This document shows, in pieces, positions 16,526 to 25,701 of a stretch of 64,000 nt of DNA (positions are counted from its first letter, which is position 1; the number at the start of each line of letters is the position of its first letter). Both the position numbers and the translations under genes were made by a program. The notes under the pieces were generated by a model. That model worked only from the letters and a program-made list of their open reading frames with translations, did no database searches and was not told where the DNA came from. The stretch covers positions 372,001-436,000 of the forward strand of contig CAWFJE010000010.1 in NCBI GenBank assembly GCA_963816155.1, written 5' to 3'. The stretch is from JAXGXJ01 sp963816155 (GTDB taxonomy: Bacteria; Actinomycetota; Thermoleophilia; RBG-16-64-13).

Positions 16526-18453
16526 GCACCGCCACTTCACCCACTCCACCGGCCGGCCCGGCCGATGGCCCCACCGTCACCTTCCAACCCTCGGGACGAA
16601 GGGGTCAGGCGGCGGTTGGAGACAGTCTCCTGTCCGTGGCCAGAAGTCTGGGCGTGGAGATCGAGAGCGCCTGCGGCGGCAAGGGGGTCTGCAAGAAGTG
16701 CCGTGTGAGGGTGGAGACGCCTTTGGAGAGTGTATCCCCGCCCACCGACATGGAAGTCAAGCTCTTCGGCCCCGAAGGTATCGCCGCGGGCATGCGGCTG
16801 GCGTGTCAGGCGAGGGTGGCCGATACCGTTCGGGTCTTCGTGCCCGAGGAGAGCCGCCGCACGGCCCAGGTGGTCCGCAAGGAGGCGGGAGATAGCACCG
16901 TGCCGGTCGATCCGGCGGTGCGTGCCTACCAGGTCGCGCTACAGGTCCCCACCCTCAAAGATGCGGTAGCCGACGCCGAGCGCCTGCTGGCCGCTCTCGA
17001 AGACACGCACGGCCTAAGTGGCTTGGAAGTCGACTTCGAGGTGCTTCAGACCCTCCCGACGGCGCTCAGGCAGGCCGGTTGGGATGTGACGGTACTCGTA
17101 TGGGAGGGCGAGCGCATCATCGATGTCCATGCCACAGCCGAGAGAAGGCGCGTGCTCGGTCTGGCCGTCGATGTGGGCACCACCACGCTGGCGGCCTACC
17201 TGGTGGACTTGGAGACTGGAGAGGTGTTGGCCACGGAGTCGGCCATGAATCCCCAGGTGGCATACGGGGACGACCTGATTGCACGTCTGCATCACGTCAT
17301 CCACGATCCCAACGGCCTGAGTGAACTACAGAGGGCCGTGAACGAAGAGACCGTCAAGCTGGCCGAAAAGGCCACGACCCGCAGCGGAGCGAAGCTCACC
17401 GATATCGTCGACGTGGTGATGGTCGGCAACACGGCCATGCACCATCTGTTCTTGGGACTCGACCCGCGGGCACTGGGCGTGTCGCCCTTCGTGCCTGCCG
17501 TGCAAGGCCCCGTCGACACGCTCGCGGCGACCATCGGCCTCACCTTCCACCCTCGCTGCAGACTTCACGTGCTGCCGGTGGAGGCGGGCTTCGTGGGCGC
17601 CGACAACGTAGGCGTGCTGGTGGCTGAGGCTCCATACCTGCAGGACGAGGTGCTACTGATCATCGACATCGGCACCAACGGCGAACTGGTGCTCGGCAAC
17701 CGCGATCGGTTGCTCTGCACCTCCTGTGCGACCGGACCGGCCTTGGAAGGGTCCCACATGGAGTTCGGCATGCGGGCAGCCCCAGGGGCCATCGAGCGAG
17801 TGCGCATAGACCCCGGCACTCTCGATGTGCGGTTCAAGGTCATCGGCCTCGAAGGTTGGCACGTGGACTATCCGCCAGAGGAGATCGGTGCCCGTGGCAT
17901 CTGCGGCTCCGGCATCATCGAGGTGGCGGCTGAGATGTTGAAGGCCGGCGTCATCCTCCCCAACGGCAATTTCGATCAGGAGCTGTCTCACGAGAGGATC
18001 TTGCGAGAAGATGGACGAGCGCGCAAGTTCGTCCTGGCCTGGCCCGAGGAGACGGCTCTGAGCCGGGCCATCACCATCTCCCAGAAGGATATCCGCAACA
18101 TCCAATTGGCCAAGGGGGCGCTCTGCGCGGGCGCCGAGATACTCCTGCGCACATACGGGGTCGCGATGCCCGATCGGGTCATCCTCGCGGGAGCCTTCGG
18201 CAACTTCATCGATAAGCGTCACGCGCTCGCCATAGGTCTCTTCCCAGCCGCGAACGTGGACACGGTGAGTTCTGTGGGCAACGCGGCAGGCGACGGCGCG
18301 CGCTATGCTCTACTGAACCTCGGCAAGCGGCGAGAGGCGGCCGATGTGGCCGGCACGGTGGAGTTCATCGAACTGGCCCTCGACCCGGACTTTCAGAGGG
18401 AGTACGTGAAGGCCCTGCAGTTCGATCCGGTGGAGAGCATCGTCGACGACTAG
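16522..18453 (+). CDS. RamA/RACo-type corrinoid-activating protein (2Fe-2S + ASKHA, DUF4445)
   Basis: A 643-residue reductive activator of corrinoid proteins. The N-terminal ferredoxin domain has Cys51, Cys57, Cys60 and Cys95 in plant-type spacing (ACGGKGVCKKC ... LACQA). A linker domain spans about 125-210, then the ASKHA ATPase region: LGLAVDVGTTTLAAYLVDL near 217, VVMVGNTAMHHLF, LLIIDIGTNGELVLG and RVILAGAFGNFIDKRHAL. Family knowledge: such proteins use ATP and low-potential electrons to reduce inactive Co(II) to Co(I) in corrinoid methyltransferase systems. The operon partner is the DUF6951-like gene. A methyltetrahydrofolate methyltransferase lies at 62.5 kb and cobamide salvage genes at 54-57 kb, consistent with use of corrinoid chemistry. 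Full length. Confidence 0.93.
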   Translation: MSTATSPTPPAGPADGPTVTFQPSGRRGQAAVGDSLLSVARSLGVEIESACGGKGVCKKCRVRVETPLESVSPPTDMEVKLFGPEGIAAGMRLACQARVADTVRVFVPEESRRTAQVVRKEAGDSTVPVDPAVRAYQVALQVPTLKDAVADAERLLAALEDTHGLSGLEVDFEVLQTLPTALRQAGWDVTVLVWEGERIIDVHATAERRRVLGLAVDVGTTTLAAYLVDLETGEVLATESAMNPQVAYGDDLIARLHHVIHDPNGLSELQRAVNEETVKLAEKATTRSGAKLTDIVDVVMVGNTAMHHLFLGLDPRALGVSPFVPAVQGPVDTLAATIGLTFHPRCRLHVLPVEAGFVGADNVGVLVAEAPYLQDEVLLIIDIGTNGELVLGNRDRLLCTSCATGPALEGSHMEFGMRAAPGAIERVRIDPGTLDVRFKVIGLEGWHVDYPPEEIGARGICGSGIIEVAAEMLKAGVILPNGNFDQELSHERILREDGRARKFVLAWPEETALSRAITISQKDIRNIQLAKGALCAGAEILLRTYGVAMPDRVILAGAFGNFIDKRHALAIGLFPAANVDTVSSVGNAAGDGARYALLNLGKRREAADVAGTVEFIELALDPDFQREYVKALQFDPVESIVDD

Positions 18454-18635
18454 GAGCCCCTGCCGGAGTCGAAGGGCTGCATAAGCTACCGGACGAAAGT
18501 CCCGGCGCGCTACTCCTCCATGGCCGGGCGCGGTTCCGCCATCATCTTCCGCGCGGCGGGCCTCCTTAAGCGCCCAACCACTTCTACCGACACTATGAAA
18601 CAGACGGTGTCTACTCCGAACAATGACCAGGTGAC

Positions 18636-20249
18636 GTGACCCTAGAATTCACCCCCCATATTCTGCCACTGCTGGGCGCGACCCTCCTCTCGGTCGTTCT
18701 TTTCCCTGCAGCTTGGAAGAACAGACATGACCCCATCGCCTTCTGGTTCGGAGCGACTCTCGTCGCTCTCTTCGTCTGGTCGCTGGGCTATGCCCTGGAG
18801 ATCATGGCGGTAGAGATAGGGAGCAAGATCCTTCTCGCCAACGTGCAGTTCATCGGCATCACCGCCATCGCTGTGTGCTGGTGGGAGATGATCCGCAGAC
18901 ACGTGGGCATGCGGCCGGTGCCGGCGGGCATTTCGACGATCCTCTGGACGGTTCCCTTCTTGTCCGCCATCGTGGCCTTCTGGAACCCCGCGCGGCTGTT
19001 TCGCGGCCTCCCGCATATCGACAGTGATCTGACTCCCTTCCCGGTACTCCATGCCGACTACGGTCCTTTGTACTGGTGGTTGTTGGTGCCGTTTGTTTCG
19101 GCCATGATCATGGCGTCGCTCGTACTTCTCGTCACAGCCCTCGTGCGCTCGGACCGCTTCCACCGCCGCCAACACGCGCTCCTGTTGCTCGCCCTTCTGC
19201 TTCCGATGACAGGAAGCTACCTGTTCGTCTTCGATCTACTGCCCTGGAAGGACTACAACCCGGCAGTCGCGCTGCTGGGTGTATCCTGCCTTCTCATAGC
19301 CGTAGCGCTCTTACGCTACCAACTGCTGGCGATGGTGCCTTTGGCCCGCGAGAAGGTGATAGAAGAGCTGAGCGACCCGGTCATCGTCGTCGACCGGCGA
19401 GGAAGGATCGCCGACCTCAACCGGTCAGCGGAGCAGCTCACGGGTGTCGAACTCAAGCGCGGCATCGCTCGACCTGTGACCGAGGTACTGAAGGCGCACC
19501 CAGTTCTCGTCGAGTTGCTGAACACCGCGGGCCCGACCGGGGACGATGGCGCAGCCCACGCCGACATAGCCGTCAATGACGGTGACGCCTCCCGTAGTTT
19601 TGCCGTGAGCTGTTGCTCGGTGACGACCCACCGCGGCGATTACTTGGGACGGGTTCTGGTCATGCACGACGTCACAGAGCGGGAGAGACTCCTCGAGCGG
19701 ACAAGAGAACTGGCCAACCATGACGACCTGACCCACCTCCCCAATCGACGGCACTTCTTCGACCTCACCGAGAGGGAGTTCGAGCGCTCTCGGCGCCACC
19801 ACATCCCCCTGACCTTCCTGCTCATGGATGTCGACCACTTCAAGGCCGTCAACGACACCTACGGACATCGACAGGGAGATCAGTTGCTGCAGGAACTGGC
19901 TCAAGTTTGCAGGACCGCACTGCGGACGAGCGACCTTCTGGGCCGAGTGGGAGGGGAGGAATTCGCGGTCCTCCTACCGGAGACAGGCTTGGAGGAGGCC
20001 ATCGAAGTGGCGGGGAGACTGCGCGAGGTCGTCGAATCGCTAAGAGTGGAGAGCGATAGCGCCGACTCACCAATAGCGGTGACCGCCAGCATGGGACTGG
20101 CGCAACTGAACTACGGTTGTCTGCGAGACAACGAGAACTTCCAGACCCTCTATGAGCGTGCGGACAAAGCCCTCTATGCAGCCAAGGCGTCCGGACGCAA
20201 CATGGTCGTGGCCTCAGTTGAGACCGCGGGCCTTCTGACAGCGGTCTAA
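18636..20249 (+). CDS. Membrane diguanylate cyclase (7TM sensor - PAS - GGDEF)
   Basis: A 537-residue signalling enzyme. Seven hydrophobic segments over residues 1-220 match the N-terminal 7TM sensor of some histidine kinases and cyclases. A PAS domain follows (SDPVIVVDRRGRIADLNRSA at about 247), then GGDEF from about 365 with DDLTHLPNRRHFFDL and the active site GRVGGEEFAVLLPE. The product-inhibition site RxxD (RTSD) sits exactly five residues before GGEEF. All catalytic features are intact, so c-di-GMP synthesis is expected. The start is GTG 18636; an ATG at 18623 is blocked by an in-frame stop. It could be the counterpart of the HD-GYP gene at 6.9 kb. Confidence 0.92.
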   Translation: MTLEFTPHILPLLGATLLSVVLFPAAWKNRHDPIAFWFGATLVALFVWSLGYALEIMAVEIGSKILLANVQFIGITAIAVCWWEMIRRHVGMRPVPAGISTILWTVPFLSAIVAFWNPARLFRGLPHIDSDLTPFPVLHADYGPLYWWLLVPFVSAMIMASLVLLVTALVRSDRFHRRQHALLLLALLLPMTGSYLFVFDLLPWKDYNPAVALLGVSCLLIAVALLRYQLLAMVPLAREKVIEELSDPVIVVDRRGRIADLNRSAEQLTGVELKRGIARPVTEVLKAHPVLVELLNTAGPTGDDGAAHADIAVNDGDASRSFAVSCCSVTTHRGDYLGRVLVMHDVTERERLLERTRELANHDDLTHLPNRRHFFDLTEREFERSRRHHIPLTFLLMDVDHFKAVNDTYGHRQGDQLLQELAQVCRTALRTSDLLGRVGGEEFAVLLPETGLEEAIEVAGRLREVVESLRVESDSADSPIAVTASMGLAQLNYGCLRDNENFQTLYERADKALYAAKASGRNMVVASVETAGLLTAV

Positions 20250-20385
20250 GCGGAGAAGAAGGGCGGACTCACATGGCACGGACTAGGACCATGGGTGGAG
20301 TTTGTTGGCTATTGACCTGCCCATCCCCGGAGCGGGACAATGTGGCAGCAGAGAACGACCGGGACTCAGTAGTCGGGGGTGCAGC

Positions 20386-22003
20386 GTGCGCGTGAAACAT
20401 TCCATCTTGTCTTCTATCGCGATCGCCTTCATCGCATTCCTTGGTGTCACCGGGCCCGCGATTGCCGTGGAAGCCTCAGGAGACTGGCAGGTTCGCGCCA
20501 TACCCACTCCTGTCAACGGTGTCACTCCCTCCTTCATCTCGGCCGACGGCAATCTGATCGCTTGGACGGGAGCTGCTTCCAGCATTTCCTCGACTCACCT
20601 GTTCGACCTGTCCACAGGGCGCAACACCGTAATCCCCCCCCCGCGGCCCGGCTCCTACTACAACCCCTGCATCTCAGGCTTCAAAGTCGCGTTCCAGGGT
20701 GGACGGCTCGGGGTCTACGACGACGTGTTCGTCTACGACGCCCAGATGAAGGTCCTTTCGCAGATCACGTCCAATGAAATTCTGGGCGGGCATGACTGGG
20801 ACCCACGCGTGAGCGATAACCGGGTCGTGTGGGAGAAGAACACATCAGACCCGAGCGCCAAACCAGGCCTCTACCTCCGCAACCTCAGCGGTGGGACCCG
20901 GCTCGTCGTCGAGGGAGACGACTACCGTAACGCCGACCTGTGGGGCGACTACCTGGTGTGTGTGAAGAATGTCGACGCTGGAAGTGAGACCGGCCTGGCC
21001 TCCGAGATACTTCTATTCGACCTCTCCGGCGAAGACCCGCCCAAATCGATCGCGGACAAGACGCGCAGCAACGAACATCCACGCATTTCCATGGGCAAGG
21101 TGGTGTGGTGTTCCGCCGAACCGTGGACCTCGGGATCTCCTGATCCTTGGCTAACCAGTCAGATCCACGTGTACGACATGGCGGCCGAGACAGACACCGC
21201 GCTCACCAACAACACAGCAGGAAATCTCAATCCGACCATCGAGGGTGACCTCGTCGCGTGGGAGATCAAAGAGCCGTCGTCCATCGTGGCCTACGACCTG
21301 GGGTCGGCCACCGCGATCGACATCCACGTGCCCACCGATCAGGCCCACTCACCCGACATAGCCCCCTACGGCTTGGTCTGGTACGGAAATAAGGGCCTGT
21401 ACACGGCTGTTCCACCGGAGAACGCCACCCGCTTCCCCGACGTGCCCAATATCCACGTGTACTTCGACGCCATCGAGGGCGCAGCCGAAGCGGGGGTCAT
21501 CGAAGGCTTCATCAACGGCTACTTCGGACCTGAGACTCACGTGACGCGTCAGCAGTTCGCGAAGATGATCGTGGTCACTCGAGGTCTTGTAGCCAGCCTC
21601 GAGGACGAATGGTACTTCACCGACGGGAATACCATCCTGCATGTAGATGGCGAGCTCTACGCATACCACTACGTGGCCAGAGCCGCTCTCTCAGGGTTGG
21701 TGAAAGGATACACGGATGGCAGCTTCCGACCCAGCGTCAACATCAGTCGCGAGCAGGTCATCACCATGATCGTTCGCGCAGGCGGCACGGTGCTGACGCC
21801 CCCGCCGAACGACCTACAGGGGTGTCCTCGACTACAGCGACCCGACCCATGGGTGGAACATCCGCGTGGCGGAATACAACGGGCTCCTTGACGGCATCAT
21901 CGGCCCTGATGGTGTCCTGGCGGGTTGGAACACCAAGGACTTCGCCACCCGAGGCGAGTGCGCCCAGATGCTCTGGAACCTCCGCCTGAAGCTACAACCC
22001 TAG
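20386..22003 (+). pseudogene. Secreted SLH-domain protein with beta-propeller repeats, frameshifted near C-terminus
   Basis: A signal peptide (VKHSILSSIAIAFIAFLGV...GPAIAVEA) is followed by about 350 residues of TolB/PD40-like repeats (VSDNRVVWEKN, DLWGDYLVCVKN, PTIEGDLVAWEI). Three S-layer homology repeats follow: FINGYFGPETHVTRQQFAKM, LVKGYTDGSFRPSVNISREQ, and a third. The third repeat (GVLDYSDPTHGWNIRVAEYN ... ATRGECAQMLWNLRLKL) is in another frame beginning at 21821; one extra G in GGGG at 21819-21822 explains the shift. Without the shift the frame runs to 21891 with a non-SLH tail. SLH proteins bind secondary cell-wall polymers, so the product would be surface-attached. GTG at 20386 or 20392 is the probable start. 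Whether it is a true lesion or a sequencing error is open. Confidence 0.8.
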
Positions 22004-22032
22004 TCCCGAGTACTCACGTGAGCCGCGCCTGA

Positions 22033-23211
22033 CTACGACGGCCGGTCCTCGATACTGCCCTGGTCGGACTCCGAGGGACCCTGCTCGATAGCGCCCTGGT
22101 CGGGGGCCGCCACAGCCGACGCTGGAGAGCCCGGAACCCACGTTTGCGGCGGCCCGGAAACCGTCGGTGGCGGAACCATCGGCGGCACATATCCAGGACC
22201 ACCCGGACCGGCCGCCGCGATCTCCTTGCGCCTTCTACGCCTGTCCCGAAGCCACGCCCAGATGGCCACGTAGGCGGCGCCGAAACCGACCAACCACAGC
22301 AGTCCCAAGATGATGAAGCCCCCCACCGGGATCCAGCGGAGCAGGTTGAGGATGACTATGCCCACGACCGCGGCCAACATGATCCGCCCCCGCGTCATGT
22401 TCGCATCACGTATGAAGAGCCTTCCCAGCGCAGCTCCCACTGCCAGGAAGCCGAACAGCGACAGCAGCGGTAGGGCGACAAACAGCCAAGGTACGACCAG
22501 AAGTATGCCTACGATGGTGAGTATCAGGAGTGCGGTGATGATCGGCACCCCCACGATCGCGCCCAGCGCGCCCCAGCCCAGAGAGGAGAAGAAGTGCCGG
22601 CGCACCCGGTCGCTCACAGCGGTCACCTGCCGGGGAGCGATCGCGGTCGCGATGACCGCGGCGACGGCCAGGAAGATCGTCGCCCAGACCCAGCTGAAGA
22701 TGGCTCCCGCGCGCCACGGCCGGAAGAACGGATCACTCACGGCACCTGCCGTCACGCCCCCCATGCCCCCGGCCACATCGACTGTCCTGCCGAGTACCTT
22801 GGCTCCGTTCTCCACCGTCACGTCCCCGAACACCGAGACAAGCACCGCATCTTGGGAGCCTCCGCGTGTACCCACCTGCGCCGTGGGGGCCAAGGTCACA
22901 TCCCCGCCCACGACAACCACGGTGTTCTTGACGGTCCCCTCCACCAGGAGGTCACCGCCGACGACGATCACGTTGTCCCAGGCTTCATCCACGCCCACCG
23001 TGGCGTCCTCGAACACGGCCACCTTCTGAGCGTCGGTGCCATTGTCCGCGCGGGCAGAATCGATCCCCAGCCCGAACACCAGGAACAACGCCAGTAAGAC
23101 GACGATCGCCAGGGCCGGTAGCACACCGCGTGTGATCCGCCGGCCGGCGCCGAACACGTGCCGTTTTGAGACCGGCCGAGAAGTACTCCGACTTAAGCAC
23201 ATGCCTGTCAT
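22033..23211 (-). CDS. Membrane protein with polymer-forming (bactofilin-like) extracytoplasmic domain
   Basis: A 392-residue protein. The N-terminal TM/signal segment (LPALAIVVLLALFLVFGLGI) precedes a beta-helix-like stretch of short repeats (VIVVGGDLLVEGTVKNTVVV, VGGDVTLAPTAQVG, VSVFGDVTVENGAKVLG), as in polymer-forming cytoskeletal/bactofilin-like proteins. Four to five hydrophobic segments follow at about 160-320, then a Pro/Gly/Gln-rich cytoplasmic tail. The layout suggests a membrane-embedded protein displaying a right-handed beta solenoid outside. ATG at 23211 has GGAGG 7 nt upstream. The small TM gene at 23270-23416 precedes it by 58 bp and may be co-transcribed. Function is not established. 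Confidence 0.75.
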   Translation of the reverse strand: MTGMCLSRSTSRPVSKRHVFGAGRRITRGVLPALAIVVLLALFLVFGLGIDSARADNGTDAQKVAVFEDATVGVDEAWDNVIVVGGDLLVEGTVKNTVVVVGGDVTLAPTAQVGTRGGSQDAVLVSVFGDVTVENGAKVLGRTVDVAGGMGGVTAGAVSDPFFRPWRAGAIFSWVWATIFLAVAAVIATAIAPRQVTAVSDRVRRHFFSSLGWGALGAIVGVPIITALLILTIVGILLVVPWLFVALPLLSLFGFLAVGAALGRLFIRDANMTRGRIMLAAVVGIVILNLLRWIPVGGFIILGLLWLVGFGAAYVAIWAWLRDRRRRRKEIAAAGPGGPGYVPPMVPPPTVSGPPQTWVPGSPASAVAAPDQGAIEQGPSESDQGSIEDRPS

Positions 23212-23269
23212 TCCCAAACCTCCATGTACGCCGGCACCCCGGTGTAGACGACTGCCGCCGGGCCTGCGA

Positions 23270-23416
23270 TCACATCCTGAGCAGGACCGGAGCCGAACCG
23301 AACAAGGTGACTGTATTCGACAGCTGCAGCACGACTATGACGACAATGGCCAGTAACACGATAGCGACTACGTCCCACCATAGGCTGCGCGACCTGTCTC
23401 TTGCGAATCTTGGCAT
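23270..23416 (-). CDS. Small single-TM membrane protein
   Basis: A 48-residue frame starting MPRFARDRSRSLWWDVVAIV with a single strongly hydrophobic helix (VVAIVLLAIVVIVVLQL) after a basic N-terminus. The ATG has GGAG about 7 nt upstream (CTGGAGTCTGGG). The position, just upstream of the polymer-forming membrane protein on the same strand, supports expression. No family is recognised, and a longer frame to 23521 lacks a better start. It is a plausible but unproven small protein. Confidence 0.45.
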   Translation of the reverse strand: MPRFARDRSRSLWWDVVAIVLLAIVVIVVLQLSNTVTLFGSAPVLLRM

Positions 23417-23557
23417 CCCAGACTCCAGTGGAAACCCGCTCCGCCCCACTTCGATACCCCCATTCTCGACATTGTATACAAACACAGTCATCGGGGAAGA
23501 AGTAGGCGATAGGTCCGCCACTCACGGGGACGGCGAACAGCGCCGCGGGGAGACGCC

Positions 23558-25679
23558 ATGCCCAATCATCTTGCCGGCCAGAGCAGTCCATATCTCCTCC
23601 AGCATGTCGACAACCCGGTGGATTGGTATCCCTGGGGAAAAGAGGCCTTGGAGCAGGCCGGCCGAGAAGACAAACCCATCTTCCTGAGCATCGGCTACTC
23701 GGCCTGCCATTGGTGCCACGTGATGGAGAGCGAGTCGTTCACCGACGCCGACACCGCGGATTTCTTGAACGAGCATTTCATCAGCATCAAAGTGGATAGA
23801 GAAGAGCGTCCCGATCTGGATTCCGTCTATATGGATGCGGTCTCGGCCCTTACCGGTAGCGGCGGCTGGCCGCTCAGCGTGTGGCTCACTCCCGAAGGAG
23901 CTCCATTCCACGGGGGCACGTACTTCCCCGATCGGCCCCGCTTCGGCATGCCCTCCTTTCGACAGGTATTGGAAGCCATCTCGAAAGCCTGGCTCCATAG
24001 GAGGCAGGAGCTTGAAGCCTCGGCACAGCGCATCGTGCAACACATGCGGAAGTCGGACCGCGGAGAAGGGACCCACGCGGAGGGTGCCACCCAGTCCGAG
24101 GGCGGTGTCTCCCCCTCGCTGTTCGGCGACCCTTCGGGACCCAGACTGCTGCACGAGCGTGCCCTACGGACGATCACCGCCTCCTTCGATCCCATCGACG
24201 GCGGCTGGGGACAGGCCCCCAAGTTTCCCCAACCGGTGCTCATCGACTACCTACTCGTCCGCCAGGCCCTGGAGCCTGACTCCAGGCTTTGGGCGCAGAT
24301 CGAGAAGACGTTGGACAGCATGGCCTCAGGCGGCATATATGACCAGCTGGGCGGAGGCTTCCATCGCTACTCCACGGACGGTGAGTGGCTCGTGCCTCAC
24401 TTCGAGAAAATGCTCTACGATAACGCCCTCCTGGCCCGCACCTACCTGCATGCTTGGCAGTTGTCCGGCCGAGAGAGATACCGGCTCGGTGACCGAGGAG
24501 ACACTGGAATACCTTCTGCGCGACATGAGACATGCCGAAGGTGCCTTCTTCAGTTCCGAGGATGCTGATTCTGAGGGCGAGGAGGGCCGGTTCTTCGTAT
24601 GGACCGAGGCGGAGATCGAGGCAGCGCTGCCGCCGGCGGAAGCAGCGGCCTTGCGCGAGGCCTACGACGTCACTACCCGTGGTAACTTCGAGGGCCGCAA
24701 CATCCTTCATCTCGTGCGCGAGCCCAAGAACGAAAAGGAAGCCGTCCTCCTTGCTGCGGCCCGGCAACACCTGGCCGCCATCCGCCAAGAGCGAGTGCGA
24801 CCCGGTCGCGACGACAAGATACTCGCGTCCTGGAACGGCTTGGCTCTCGCGGCGTTCGCTGATGCGGCGCGCGTCTTCGGGTCCCGAAGGTATGCGGACG
24901 CAGCTTCGGCCTGCGCGGACTTCCTGCTCGACAGGATGGTGCGGACGGGCTGGCGGATGGCCCACTCCTGGAAGGACGGCGAGGCCTCAGAGGTCGGCTT
25001 CCTCGAGGATCATGCCTTGGTCGCCTGTGGCCTTCTGGCTCTGTATGAAGCCACGTATGAAGAGCGCTGGTACGCCGCCGCGAAGGGACTGCTCGACGCT
25101 CTCGCCCAGCATTTCGCACGCGATGGAGGGGGCTTCTATGACACCAGCGCCGATCACGAGGCACTCATCTCGAGACCTCGTTCTCTCGCCGATACCCCCT
25201 TGCCCAGTGGTAACGCGGCCGCGTGCATGGGTTTTCTCAAGTTGGCCGCGTACAGCGGAGACAGTCACTACTTGGACCTGGTCGAGAAAACCCTCACGGG
25301 AGTCGATGGGCTGCTGACGCGGGCCCCGAGTGCCTTCGCCCACTCGCTCAGCGTCCACTATCTGGCGACAAGAGGCCTGAGAGAGCTGGCCGTGGTGGGC
25401 GAGATCGACGACGAGAAGACCACCCTTCTTCTGAAGGTGGCATCGGCGACCTATCGACCCGACCTGGTCGTGGGGATGAAAGCCCCGGGAGTGCCGACCT
25501 CGATCCCGTTGCTCCAAGACCGAGAGCCCGTTCTCGCGCAGGCGTCCGCGTCCGAGCTCTCCTCCCCCGGACCGGGCGACCCACCACCCCCGGCGACTGC
25601 TTGGCTGTGCCGGCGGTCCGCCTGCCTGCCCCCCGTGAACGAGGCCGGCCTACTGCAGGAGTTACTAGCGGACGTCTGA
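23558..25679 (+). pseudogene. DUF255 thioredoxin-fold/glycosidase-like protein (YyaL type), frameshifted
   Basis: The N-terminal part (MPNHLAGQSSPYLLQHVDNP, SIGYSACHWCHVMESESF with the CxxC-like pair, VDREERPDLDSVYMDAV) is the thioredoxin-like DUF255 domain. An alpha/alpha-toroid region follows (GGIYDQLGGGFHRYSTDGEW, HFEKMLYDNALLART). After about residue 309 the frame changes: VTEETLEYLLRDMRHAEGAF and all downstream family sequence (DDKILASWNGLALAAFADAA, ADTPLPSGNAAACMGFLKLA) read in another frame from 24489. One extra G at 24488-24489 accounts for it. The full product would be about 706 residues, near family size. Family function is unclear (spermatogenesis-associated 20/YyaL). Both halves are otherwise well preserved, so a recent lesion or a sequencing error is likely. 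Confidence 0.85.
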
Positions 25680-25701
25680 CCGAGCCTGCTAATGTGACAG
25701 G

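Noticed and set aside
22310..23097. Plus-strand frames of 239 and 167 codons
   Set aside because: They are antisense shadows of the polymer-forming membrane protein on the minus strand.
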